A stretch of 64,000 nucleotides of DNA. Origin: Bettongia penicillata ogilbyi. Its lineage: Eukaryota; Chordata; Mammalia; Diprotodontia; Potoroidae. The notes beneath the pieces were generated by a model that did not search any database, was not told where the DNA came from, and saw only the letters and a list, made by a program, of their open reading frames with translations. The stretch is from NCBI GenBank assembly GCA_023548195.1, contig JAJHZJ010000751.1, positions 2,608,501 to 2,672,500 of the forward strand, in the 5' to 3' direction. Within the stretch, counting starts at the first letter, position 1; every line of letters begins with the position of its first letter. Both the position numbers and the translations under genes were made by a program. This document shows positions 22,635 through 33,625 of the stretch, one piece after another.

Positions 22635-22778
22635 ATCATTATTATGTTATAGATAAATAAACTATGTCCCAGAGAAATTAAGGGACTTAGCCATTCTGAC
22701 ATGTTAATGAGTTTTGGAGTTGGGGTTCAAACCCAGGACTTATGATTTCAAATCCAAAAATCTTTCTACTTTACCAAG
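22635..22778 (-). mobile_element. MIR-type CORE-SINE fragment
   Basis: Reversed core: agataaataaactatgtccc, attaagggacttagccattc, then ggttcaaacccaggacttat. Confidence 0.7.
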
Positions 22779-23214
22779 ATATCTAAATAACTCTTTCATT
22801 TTTTTGTAAGTCTTAGGTCTCCCTATTATTTCTGGATTTGTGGATTGTAGCCCCACACCAATACTGATTAGTACAGAAGTTGTTCCAACCTGGATATACT
22901 TATTTCTCTCTGGGCAGCCTTCTGGTCCTCTTTTCCCCAGGCACTTACCATACTGATGCCAGACATTGTCAAGTCATGCAATTGACTTTGCCACACACTA
23001 TCTGAGATCCACACACATAGATCATACACTATCAAGCGATCCACCAGCCTCAGCATCCCTGGCAGGAAGAAACAAAGGCATTTACCACTACGTTTGCCCA
23101 TCTTCACTCTGGAAGAATGACTGTAGCATATTTTTCATGCCATACTAAGAAGTCATAGAGGTGATTAGTGACTAAAGAGCAGGGATTTTCTGATCTCTCC
23201 AACTGCAAGATTCT
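22779..23214. other. Unassigned sequence, no gene seen
   Basis: Two overlapping short frames on opposite strands (22868-23148), neither protein-like. No repeat recognised. Confidence 0.5.
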
Positions 23215-23390
23215 CTCTGCCCCCTTAGAGTACCATGTATTTATTCTCCATATACCTACTTTATATTGTGTATTCTCCTTCAACGGAAGGTATGTTCCTC
23301 AAGAACAAGTATTATTTCCCTTTTTTATCTTGCATCCCCATTACCTAACATTATACCTTATTCACTTGTTGATTATTGGGGATCATTACA
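23215..23390 (+). mobile_element. L2 3' fragment
   Basis: Sense L2: ttcctcaagaacaagtatta, tcttgcatccccattaccta, a degraded form of the L2 close. Confidence 0.6.
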
Positions 23391-23697
23391 GCACATTTTA
23401 TTCTTTACCTTTTGCTCATTTTCTTTTTTTTCTTTTTGTAAATAGATAAAACTTTGCCAGATGGATTGCTACCTTAAGAGTTGGGGGTGAGGAAGAAAGA
23501 AATAAAAAAAAAAGAAAATGATTTGTAATAAATTCTATGGAAGGAAATGGAAACCATCAGAGGTGGACATATAATCCAAAGGCAGTGAACATTTTGGAGG
23601 AAAACACAAGGGATATTAATGGCAGAATGGAGATGTTTTTGAAGTCTTGAAATACAACTATTTAAAGGACAATCTATCAAAATATAATTTAAAAATA

Positions 23698-23942
23698 TAA
23701 CTATAATAATGATTACTAATATCTGTGTAGTATTCTGGATCTGAAAGACTTTTTAAAGCTCTCGTCTCATTGAAACTTGCAATATCTTTGGAAGGTAGTC
23801 CTGTATTTTAAAGACAAGGAAACTAAGGTCCAAAAAGATTAGATGTTTTACAGGTGGTGACAGAGCTCATAAGTGTCATACATCAGATCTGAATCTGGAA
23901 TGTCCTAACGGCAGCTCTGTATCCTATGCCATGTTGTCTTTC
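23698..23942 (-). mobile_element. MIR-type CORE-SINE
   Basis: Reversed copy with aaagacaaggaaactaaggt (23810-23829), acaggtggtgacagagctca and the reversed head ctgtatcctatgccatgttg. Confidence 0.8.
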
Positions 23943-25644
23943 AACCACAAGCAATTTTATAATGTGAAGAAAATCAAGAAATAATAAGTAACTTTGTAAC
24001 CAACACAAGTTGAAAAGTCACATGTACCAAAATAAGAGAAAGAAACCCCAAATCTCTACCAGTATTATTTTAGGTGTTCAAAACATAAGCCCCTTCTAAT
24101 GATAATGAATAAAACATGGTGTACTGATAAATGAGGGCTAACAGAACCACTTTGCCAGGTTAATGGATAATGAGAATAAATCGTTCTGCTGGGAAAGTGG
24201 AAAATTGGAAATTAGGGGGTGGATCAAACCTCTTTGCCTGGAAACCCACATAAACACTTATAAGTGCCCACTGGACTTACTGAAACATGCTACAGAAACC
24301 CCTGCTAATGAGCCTGGACCATTGCGTTTATGTTCAGGGACTGTGGTTAAAATCCTTATGGTGAAATAGCATTTGGCAACAATTGAGTGTGCCATAACCA
24401 GATTGTCTCTTTTTTCATGATCTAAAATAGTTTTGTCCCCCCAGGCCTCTGGTGGACAGGAAGAGTTGCCAGGACATTCACTGAGTGATGTCAACTACAT
24501 CCAGTGGCAAGAATCCTTGATCTTTAGCAGGAAAAGCCTGGTCAGTGCCAGTGAACAGACAAAAGACAGACAAAACACTTACTAAATGATAAATAATGAT
24601 TCTGAAAAAAAATTCTAGGAAATGATGCCAGTAAACACATTTTCTATCCTTAAAAGCCACCTGGGTAGAGTAAAGGGGAAAAATATAGCTCTGACTTTAC
24701 AAAAAGTACAGAGATATTTTGGCAAAAAACATAGTAACAGTCCTTGGAAAAATCATACATACATATGCATATATTATGTATAGATTATAAATATGATTAT
24801 ATATGTATGCATATACAATGCATATATTATAAATATGATTTTATATATGTATGCATATATACATATAGGTATGTATGTTTATTACTAGCAAAAATAATGA
24901 ACTGTGTCTTTTTATGAAATTCTTCTTTCCAAAGATCATATATCTACTTCCCTAAAAATCTTTTTTCCCATTTCCCTTTTATTGATGATATTTTTAGAAG
25001 AAAGTCATCTCTGACTACTGAAAATGTTAGAAATCAAGCGACTGGATCCCTGGATCTTCTTGAAAAGAATTGCTGTCGGTCTGAATCCATACATTTGTGG
25101 ATTATAAAGAATTAAGAAAGGAACATTTGATTTTGGGCATTTGGAATAAAAGGATAAAATAATAAAAAATAAAAGAGCTGGTCTGGAAGCTAGAAGTTTT
25201 ACCTTAGGAAAAGCCACATAACCTCTCAGTGCTCAAAAACTCTTTAAAGCTAATACTCAAAGTTACAGAGATGGTGCTTACCTGCATTGTTAGAAGGACT
25301 TTTCCCACCTGAGATTTTCATATGCCAGTGGAGTCCTCGGTTCCATCCTTATCCCAACGCCAAACGTGGAAACAAATTCTTTTTCAATGCTGATGATATC
25401 TAGGCAATTCTTAGGGCTAGAGAATATTCTAAATAACCTTGACTCTAATTCCAACTAACCTTAACCTCAAACTCCGATTTTTTTTATGATTAGATTGGTA
25501 GTATCTGCACAACTGCTTTTTGAATTTAATGATTAACAACGAATTCACTGCTTTGTCTGACTATGCTGGCTTTTATGCCATTAAAGTGCCTTCAACTTTG
25601 ACTCAGTTATAAGACAATCAGTGAGCATTTATAATCAGAATAAT
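23943..25644. other. Unassigned sequence with a TA-rich tandem repeat
   Basis: No recognised gene or interspersed repeat over 1.7 kb. At about 24775-24860 a unit with tataaatatgatt recurs with a period of 42 bases (24786 and 24828), inside a TATG/TGTA-rich tract. Confidence 0.55.
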
Positions 25645-25870
25645 AGCCCGGTGAAGTGATAGATTGGCAACCTTGGGGGCAAGAAGATTTAGATTTTAAT
25701 CTAGCCTCTGACACTTCCTATATGAATGACCATGGGCAAGTCACTTAACCTTGATGAGTCCCAATTCACTTAGTATAAAATAGGAAAAACGATGCCTGTA
25801 GTATCTACTTCAAAGACTGATTGTGTAGCTCAAATGAGAAAATGTTTGAAAATGCTTTTTAAAAGTTCCG
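25645..25870 (+). mobile_element. CORE-SINE
   Basis: Sense head gtgaagtgatagattggcaa, core gaccatgggcaagtcactta (25728-25747), tail cgatgcctgtagtatctact and aaatgtttgaaaatgctttt. Confidence 0.85.
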
Positions 25871-25879
25871 GAATTATAC

Positions 25880-26092
25880 TAATAATTAATATAATGTTGT
25901 GAAGTTTGCAAAGTTCACATCACTATCATATTAGCTGTATAAAATAGCCTTGAAAGGTAGATACCAAAATGTCTATCACTTCCATTTTACAGATCAATAA
26001 AATGAGGGTAGTTGAGGTTAAGAAACATGTTCAGAGGGAAGATTTAAATACGTCTTGCTATCTTTAAATTCAGCACTCTATTATTCTAAAGT
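25880..26092 (-). mobile_element. MIR-type CORE-SINE
   Basis: Reversed: agtttgcaaagttcacatca, attttacagatcaataaaat, and head attcagcactctattattc. It is back-to-back with the preceding sense SINE. Confidence 0.75.
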
Positions 26093-26264
26093 TAAGAACA
26101 TATTCATTGTCTTGAGTTTTATTAACTTTGTAATGGTCCAAGATTCCTAATAAATTTTATGAATTATTGTTACTTCAAACATTCCAATTTACATTCATAC
26201 CCCAAAGGCTCTAGTTACATCATTACCTAAAATAGACATGATTTAACAAAAATAATTTAGTCTA

Positions 26265-26440
26265 CAGTTTTAGAACTGGAAAAGACCTTACAGGCAATCT
26301 AGGGAACCTCCTTCATTTTATAGATGAGGAAACTGAGGCAAGTGATTACACAATTTGTTTAAGGTCACCCAGGGGCAGAGCTGTGATTCAAGTCACAGGT
26401 GACTGGATCAAGATTCAGCATTTTTTTCTACTCTCACTCA
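26265..26440 (-). mobile_element. CORE-SINE with L3/CR1-type tail
   Basis: Reversed: tagaactggaaaagacctta (tail), tttatagatgaggaaactga, aaggtcacccaggggcagag. Confidence 0.8.
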
Positions 26441-26814
26441 TTGACTCTGACGTTTTTTTTTAAGAAAACAAAATTTTCACCGACACATTTCACAGCTAGG
26501 TTACTGTTAATTCAAATAATGAATGCCCTAAAATGGTCACATATATTTGAATTCATGCTATTCAGGTTGTATTTTTATAAAATGTGGTAACTGGCTCCAT
26601 TCCAGTGGAAATATGCAATATGAATTTAAATCATTGGACTACACCAGAGGATTTGTTATTCACACTAATTAGGACAGAACTATAAGTTCCCAATAACTCT
26701 GTTCAGTGTCCTCTCTTATAAGAAAAAAAATAAACAAAACCTTGGATTTCACAAACAGAACCCAGAGTACATCCAATTCTACAACAACAGTCTATTGTTT
26801 CTCATGGGCAGCTA

Positions 26815-27112
26815 GGTGGTGCAGCGGACAGAGCACCACTGCAGGAGTCTGGAGGACCTGAATTCAAATCTCACCTCAGACACCTGACACTAACTTACTG
26901 TCAAGTTTGGGCAAGTCACTTAACCCCAATTGCCTCATCCTGGGTCATTTCCAGTCATTCTGATGAATATCTGGTCGCTGGATTCAGATGGCTCTGGAGT
27001 GAGGCTGGTGACCTGCACAGCCCTCCCTCACTCAAAGTCAAGTGCAAGTCATGTTGTTATTTCTCTGATGGCATAGTCTTCTTAGGCAACAAAGAATGAA
27101 GACATTTCTTCT
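26815..27112 (+). mobile_element. WSINE-like CORE-SINE
   Basis: Sense copy with a complete head (gggcagctaggtggtgcagc), core (gtttgggcaagtcacttaac) and the long tail ctggtcgctggattcagatg, ggtgacctgcacagccctcc, agtcaagtgcaagtcatgtt, tctctgatggcatagtcttc. The copy at 56930 is closely similar over its whole length. This is among the best preserved SINEs here, so relatively young. The name is my association of this tail with Australian marsupial SINEs. Confidence 0.85.
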
Positions 27113-27369
27113 CAACAGTGAAGGATATGTGTCTGTATCACTTACCTAGAACCAAGATCAATCATTGCTTTTACTCTGAATTCTATTGTGTTTCAGTATT
27201 ATTTTCATTTATAATATCAGAGTCATTGTTTATGTTGTTTTTCCCTTCCTGTTTCCTTTATACTGCTTCTGTTCATCCAGTTCTTTTTATGTTTATCTAA
27301 TTCTTAAATTCATCATTCCTTATAGAATAATCAAATTTCCTGTCTTACATGAATTATAGCTGATTCAGT

Positions 27370-27560
27370 CAGGCCACAGTGGATGGGAGCCTATGATTAC
27401 AATAATGACAAACACTTAGGCACTGTGCCAAGTACCAGTGATATAAAAAATAAAAAAAAAAGACAGTCTCTGCCCTCAGGCAATTCATAATTGAATGAGG
27501 AGGAGACAATAATTAAAAGAAAGCTGAAAATAGGGGAGTGCTAGAGCTTACTAAGAAAGG
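27370..27560 (-). mobile_element. L2 3' end
   Basis: Reversed L2: aggcactgtgccaagtacca, tctctgccctcaggcaattc, attgaatgaggaggagacaa. Confidence 0.7.
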
Positions 27561-28599
27561 AGATACGATAAAGATGATGAGAATGTTGAAACTGAGTTGA
27601 GTAGCTGTTAGCAAATAAAAAGATAGAAAGAGATAGCTGGCATTTTGAGCCCTTTATAAAAGGTGGCTATGGGAAGAGATTTTTTGCTCCAGCTCCAATT
27701 AGGCAGAAGCAACTGAAGGTACTGATGAGGTGATAGTAGCAAAGCTGTAGCAATCTCTATGATGATGGGTTTCCTGGTATTGAGATTCTCTGATGATAAG
27801 TATATCCTGGGTGGGGGGTGGTGATGATGGGGATGATGATGATCTTGATGAAGTTGAAAACAAGCATAGCAGCTGGTGGCAAATGAAGAATAATTTGTTT
27901 TTACTAGTTTGTTACTACACAAAGTGTTGAGAAGGATAATTTAGCAAGCATGACATTTTTTTTTTCCTGCCATTGCCCTCCTTGGGTTGTGAACCTTATG
28001 ATAGGATCTCTGAGTAAAAAAAATGAATAATTTAGAAACTTTTCTCTTGTTTTAAATTGTTTTCCAGAATGTTCGAACCATGTCACAACTGCATCAAGAA
28101 TCTATTAAGGAATCACAGACTTTAAATAATTCAAAGTAAACCAGCACTGAGTGAGACCTTTGAAATGTAAGCTGAGCAAAGAAAAAAAATAAATGTATAC
28201 AAGTCCATGCAATGGGAAAAGGGTTTGTTTTGACAACTCTAGGCTTACATTGTGAAAGTAATAGAAAAGACTGTTCCTTAAAAGTCCAACCTTATCTGAG
28301 GGAGGAGAATTGCTGTTGTTGAGGGAGTCAAGAGAGAACAGCTATGGACAAATTCTTTGAAAGATAGTAAGATAGAAATATCCTAGAGCAGGGAAGGAGA
28401 CCTTAGGGGAAAAGAAAGGAATTAGAATACTGGAGGTAAAGGCCATTTGAGGAAACGGCTTTCCTGAACCTCTTGCTTCTTTTGGTCAGGCAAAGGATGG
28501 ATGAAATGATATTATTTCAAACAAACAAACAAAAAAACCCAAAAAAAACTAGGTACCTGATGATGATTTTAAAAATGTAACAGCATTTGCTTTGAGTAA
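27561..28599. other. Unassigned sequence, no gene seen
   Basis: Includes a GAT/GGT-rich patch at 27810-27850 that makes a His-rich frame on the reverse strand (27608-27922); this is low-complexity. Nothing else recognised. Confidence 0.5.
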
Positions 28600-29435
28600 A
28601 AATTAAGTTTAACATTTAAAATCTGGAATTATCTAAACTGTTCCATAAAATAAAATAAACAATAAATTCACAAAGGAATAGAAAATAGAACCCTCAATTT
28701 TCACAAGCACAAAACACTTAAATTTTTAAAAAATATCTTCAAAATTTAAGTATTGGATAGAATAAAAGGTATTATGTTTTTAAATAAAAAAAATGCATGC
28801 AATCATTTTTTCAGATAATAGTAAAAATAGATATTGCCAAGAAAAACAAACTCATAGACAGTAAAACTTCACAATGCCAAAAGTCATCATAGATACTGTA
28901 ACATTGCCTAATAAATAGTCAAAGAATATGAGAACATTTCTCAAAAGAATTTTTAACAACTATATGAAAGAATGATTCAAATCTCAGCAAATTAGTAAAG
29001 ATGGAAATAGGAACTGTTATAAGGGTTATAAGGTTTTGAAAAGACAGGATTCCTATTGTATTGTGAGGCAGAGATTTGGTATAATAGGTCTGCAATTGAT
29101 CTGAGATTAGGCAAATAAGTAGACTAAAATGTCTCTATCTTTTTACCCAAAGATTCTACTGCTGAGTATCTATCCTAAGGATATCAAAGACAAAGACATA
29201 TGTACCAAAGTATTTGCAATAGAACTTCTGTAGTAGCAAAGTAGATATCCTTGTTGGGGAATACTTAAATAAAGTGTGGTATATGAAGATAATGGAATCT
29301 TAGTATTCTATAAGAAAGGATAAATAATGCATACAGAGAAGCACAGGAAGACAAACTGATTTATGTTTTTGAATGGGAATATTAAAAACAATACTTGTTT
29401 TTCAGTATCATATTACAACTTGACAAAAAATGTGT
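28600..29435 (+). mobile_element. L1 3' end, strongly diverged
   Basis: Sense L1: end of ORF2 (agtcaaagaatatgagaaca, tttctcaaaagaatttttaa near 28918-28955). The 3'UTR equivalents follow: tacccaaagattctactgct, gagtatctatcctaaggata (29164-29183), gtagtagcaaagtagatatc and gtgtggtatatgaagataat. Confidence 0.7.
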
Positions 29436-29479
29436 CAAGGACTGAGGTAAAAGAGAATGCATGAAATGGATGAAATAAT

Positions 29480-29548
29480 GTTGTCTTGAAAAAGAGTCTT
29501 CCTCACTCCAGGTGCAGTACTCAATCCACTGTGTCATCTAGCTGCCCA
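29480..29548 (-). mobile_element. SINE head fragment
   Basis: Only the 5' head of a reversed SINE: tcttcctcactccaggtgca, atccactgtgtcatctagct, gcc. Confidence 0.75.
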
Positions 29549-30179
29549 AATAATCCCTTTGATGCTTCAAGGCATCTAATATCTTCTCATGATTTACCCA
29601 AGCTGCTACTTACTGGGCAAACTGTGTTTTCTGGGTGCATTGCTGTGTTGAGCTCACTAGGTCTCAGTGAACTGGTCCTGAGGTCTACTATCTCTTAAAC
29701 AGCAGGCTCTCAGGTTCAAACACCAAGTTCTCTCTATTCTTTCCAGGTTTTGAACTCTCAGTATCTCCTACTTGCCTAGGTAAGTGAGAAAGGATACTGA
29801 GGCAATCCACACTCAAGCTGCTGATCAATTTTCTTCTATGGACTTGGGTCAAGTTCATTTACTTATATAAACATGCAAAAATGCATAAATATACAAAAAT
29901 GGGTATTCAGTATCTAATACCCTTAGAAATCACAAATGGCAATGGACTGCTAGAAATAAGAAAAAGGCAAAATCTATTAGAAACTTTGCCTCCATATTTC
30001 ATATTAAAGACAATAATTCCAGTAACACAACATTCTAAAATAGGGGATACCTTCAAGCCCCAGTTCCCAAACTGGGTGCTCTGGTGCCCCAATGAAACTC
30101 ACAAGAATTCTGTGCATTATTTGATTTTTTTTTTGCCTAACTTTTAATAAATAAATCTGTTAAGCATTTGAGTCAAAGA
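29549..30179. other. Unassigned sequence, no gene seen
   Basis: The piece at 30055-30140 (gttcccaaactgggtgctct, ggtgccccaatgaaactcac) resembles the end of an old DNA transposon, but I cannot place it. Confidence 0.45.
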
Positions 30180-30905
30180 ACAAAAACAAATCATATGAAC
30201 TACCAATAATTTCATTAAAGAGAATAGCAAAAATGAGATAACATCCCAAAATTTATAAGATACAGCCAAAGCAGTACTTAGGAGAAAATTTATATTTCTA
30301 AATTCTTACATCATTAAAGTGGAGAAAGAACAGATGAACGAATTAGATATAAAATTTAAAAAACTAAAGAAAAAAAGTTAAAAATCAAGAACCACCACAT
30401 TGGAAACCCTAAAAATCAAAGGACACCTTAATAAAGTTGAAAGTAAGAAAACCATTGTACCTAACAAATAAAATTTGGAGCTGGTTTTATGAGGAAAAGT
30501 CCACAATAAACTAGATAAACCATTAATTAATTTGATTAAAAAATAAGAAAACCAAATTACCAAATTATCCAGAAAACTAGGTAAAGAAGGAGTCCTACCA
30601 AATTACTTTTATTACATAAATATGGGCTGATATCTAAATCAGGAAGAGCAAATTCAGAGACAGAAAACTATAACCTGATTTTCTTAATGAGTATTGATGC
30701 AAAAAAATTTAAGTCAAATACTAACAGGAAGATTGCAGTATATATCACAAAGATCCTGCACCATTATCAGGTGGGATTTATAGCAGGTGTGCAAGGCTTG
30801 TTCAATATTACGCAAACTATTAGTATGATTGACCATATCAATAGCAGAAACAATAGAGATCACATGCTTATCTCAATAATTTGGTCATGCACGGGATTTT
30901 GCTCA
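30180..30905 (+). mobile_element. L1 ORF2 middle fragment
   Basis: Sense L1 ORF2 from between endonuclease and RT (gatacagccaaagcagtact, 30260-30279) through the linker to the first RT motifs. It breaks off at about 30880 inside the RT fingers and has no 3' end, so it was truncated by deletion. Confidence 0.8.
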
Positions 30906-30911
30906 ACATAA
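30687..30911 (+). pseudogene. L1 ORF2 reverse transcriptase fingers remnant
   Basis: A 74-codon frame with ILHHYQVGFIAGVQGLFNI, the L1 RT motif normally read as HxDQVGFIPGMQGWFNI, then ISMIDHINSRN and HMLISII. It stops where the AEKAFD motif should begin. The preceding DAKKFKSNTNRKI corresponds to the DAKILNKILANRI segment. Not functional. Confidence 0.85.
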
Positions 30912-31034
30912 CAAAACAATCTCATGTCCCTACTTTCCAGAAGGGAAATCTATTTCCCTATTTTATTAGAGAAAACAGCACATTCCCAATAAATAGATAC
31001 AAACATATATTCATAGAAGTTACAAAGTAACTCT

Positions 31035-31168
31035 GTGTGGTCAGTTTCTTCATTTGATAGGTGAAAAAACAAAAGCCCACATAGGGGAAATAACTTACCT
31101 AAGGTCATGTGACTAACAACAGGCATCCACATTTTAAACCTGTTGCCCTTGCCATCACACTATGTGAT
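31035..31168 (-). mobile_element. MIR-type CORE-SINE fragment
   Basis: Reversed core: tcatttgataggtgaaaaaa, acctaaggtcatgtgactaa, then ccttgccatcacactatgtg. Confidence 0.65.
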
Positions 31169-32129
31169 TTTTCTCCATGCTTTCAAGGAATCTACTACAG
31201 TTATTCTCAAAGGGTTTGCCATGAATGTTTCTAAATGATCCTACCAATTACGTGAACTTACATTTGCAATTATATATACCTGTGAGTCCCCTGACTCAAA
31301 GTGTGTTGTGATTATCTAACTGTAAAGAATAAACATGAGTCACAAACGGAAACCAGTGGTGGAGTCACTTAGGATTCTTTACTTCCTTGCCCAGACGATG
31401 CTGGAAAGATTCCATGCAACAGAAGAATGCCCCAGGACCAAGGACATGGGGACAATTTGTGATAGTTCCCAGAAGCCCTGATTCTGTTTTATCAGCCTCA
31501 GTGTCTGTTAGAAGTGCTGGTGAAGGTCTGGCCTTTGGGCTTGAGCAGTGTTTGTCTCCCCAGAGTCACAGTTTGTATTTTATTTCCTCTAATTTGTCAG
31601 ACGATGAGGCATCAGAGCCTTTCATGGTCAACCCCTGCGGCAGTCCCTCTACTGCTTTATGTGTGCTAGTGCCACAGAGTCTCACACTATAAAGATTAGT
31701 TTACAATAAAAATTGCTCTCTGGAGACTAGGTCAAGAATGTCCAAAATACTACCAGTCCACTATTGCTGAAAATACAAGGGACTGTTTCTTCATTGGTTT
31801 AGTACAAGGGAAGTAAATGCTGTTATGAACTTATTTCTTTTAAAGAAAATCATAAGCAAAAATGAAAATGACTGATATGATGGCTAGTAAATATAAAAAT
31901 CATAGTTCTGACTTCTGTTCTTATAAACCAGAAAATTGTGCAGTTACCTCCCTCAATCCCCAAATTAATTTAAAGAAGCACAGTGCTTAGAAAAGCAAAG
32001 GCCAAAATTTAAAATGTCATGATAGGGGCTGGTACCTATCTTCCCAATGAGAAGTGGATCCTTTCTTCTATGAATTCTCACAATAATTTGTACCTCTCAA
32101 ACATGGCCCCATTTGACTTTGTATCAATG
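31169..32129. other. Unassigned sequence with one GC-richer open frame
   Basis: A 101-codon sense frame (31387-31692) lies in GC-richer unique DNA. Its composition (many Ser and Pro, no recognisable domain) does not argue for a gene, and I see no clear splice sites. No repeat recognised in this stretch. Confidence 0.45.
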
Positions 32130-32230
32130 ATATATGTGTCCTTCTTTTACTGACCACTCTTGGACAATTAACTCCTCAAGGGCAGGCATGGGCTCTTCTT
32201 CCTGTGTAGCCTCTCACTAGCGTAATGTGT
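32130..32230 (+). mobile_element. L2 3' fragment
   Basis: Sense: aactcctcaagggcaggcat, followed by cctctcactagcgtaatgtg, a decayed L2 close. Confidence 0.6.
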
Positions 32231-32269
32231 TAGGCTCAATTCCAGGCCCAAGAGAAGTAAAAAAAAATA

Positions 32270-32450
32270 ATAAAAAAAATATATATGTATATGTGTGTAT
32301 ATGTATATACATATACCCACAGACTCATACATGTATACATACATATATGTATGTATACATGTATGTGTGTATGTATCTGTATATTTATATGTATACACAC
32401 ATGCACATATACATGTGTGCATATGCATATACATATATACACAAACAAGT
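32270..32450. repeat. TATA/TGTA/CACA simple-sequence tract
   Basis: About 180 bases of alternating purine-pyrimidine units, with many palindromic words such as tatacatacatatatgtat. It produces open frames in four readings that are not genes. Confidence 0.95.
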
Positions 32451-32539
32451 AAAAAAATAAACACAAAACTAGTAAACAAAAGATACATTTTTAGGGGGAT
32501 AGATGTTTTATAGTCTTTTAAAGATTTTCTGAACTCACA

Positions 32540-33012
32540 GAAGTGCTTAGGCTTGTGACGATTGCTTTGGCATAGCCTTAATAAAAAAACGTTTCATATT
32601 TAAAATGTTCACTTTTCCAGTTTTCAATACTTTTCATTTTACTGTGTGACATGTAACAAGGTTTTCTTGTTTTGTTCATAGCAATGTTTGTCGTCTGGGC
32701 TTTTCTTAAAAGGCATTTTTCTTTGTTTTTCCAACTTTTAGTAGCCTATACCAACCACATTATAACCAGAAAAAAAATCATTAACAACACTTTCAGCTTC
32801 CGGGTTCTACTAAATGTCTTTGCTTATATTCTGATTTGTTTCTGACCTAACCTTTCTTTGAAATTTGGTACAGCTGATTTTGTTTCACTGCGGGCCTGAA
32901 CGATCACTTTCAATACTTTCCATACCACTGCTGTTGAAATATCCATAATAGTCATTATAACATACTCTTTAGGAATTTCGATATTTGCACATTTCTTTGG
33001 AGTAATATCTAT
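32540..33012 (-). pseudogene. Possible decayed reading frame, family unknown
   Basis: On the minus strand one frame stays open far longer than expected in such AT-rich DNA: about 190 codons with only a few stops. It includes ITPKKCANIEIPKEYVIM, MDISTAVVWKVLKVIVQA and SETKSAVPNFKERLGQKQ, then stop-interrupted basic segments. The 5' edge follows a T-rich run ending in ttttttag, which looks like a splice acceptor. About seven CpGs lie in 450 bases, more than the surroundings. I do not recognise the protein. Alternatives are an old processed pseudogene, a transposase remnant or chance. Confidence 0.25.
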
Positions 33013-33349
33013 TCTAAAAAAATCCCCACAGAATTAAAACAAAATGAGAGAAACAAAACCTGTATAGAGTAGGAAATCTAGCTCTCAGACTAATGAAAGG
33101 TAGGGAAATCAGATCAATCTAGTTTCATCAGATTCAAGTAGAGTATTGAATCTGTCTAGTTTCATGGTCATTATTGTTGATTTTTTGGACTCAAAAAAAT
33201 GAATCATAATGTTGGAGTCAAGGTACATTGTGTTCAACTGTGACTGATAAATTCAATACAGACACAAATAATCCTTACAAACATCTGAAATGAAGATGTC
33301 TCTAGATTTTTCTACCTCAAGTTTCTTTGGTACTACTGGTCTTCTGCTT

Positions 33350-33625
33350 TGCTTATGGAATACGGTGCCTTCTTGATGTGGATTTAGCATGCTGGGTAGT
33401 CCTGTGTGAGTATCTCCCGCATCTCAGATTGGTGCTAAAGTTCTTCAGAGAGACCTTGAGAGTATCCCTGTACCACTTTTTCTGACCTCTGTCAGTGCCA
33501 TGTTCTGAGTTCTCTGTAAATAGTCGTTTAGGTAAACTTACGCTAGGCATTTGGGCTACATAGTCCATCAGAAGAACTGTACTCTCTGGAGTATGCTTGG
33601 CAGTTCAGCTTGAGAGAGGATCTCA
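33350..33625 (-). mobile_element. LINE RT C-terminal fragment (RTE/CR1-like clade)
   Basis: The minus strand encodes MDYVAQMPSVSLPKRLF and GQKKWYRDTLKVSLKNF. This is the end region of a LINE reverse transcriptase family I know as GHVxRMPxxRLPKRLxYGEL...GGQKKRYKDTLKxSLK. It is clearly neither L1 nor L2. I cannot fix the clade from memory. Confidence 0.65.

Noticed and set aside
27608..27922. His-rich minus-strand frame that resembles a metal-binding run
   Set aside because: Produced by a GAT/GGT repeat at 27810-27850; no domain around it.
31387..31692. 101-codon sense frame in GC-richer unique DNA
   Set aside because: No recognisable domain, no clear splice sites, Ser/Pro-rich composition; kept only as a note in the spacer entry.
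32236..32513. Frames in four readings encoding Tyr/Ile/His/Cys repeats
   Set aside because: Translations of a TATA/TGTA/CACA simple tract.
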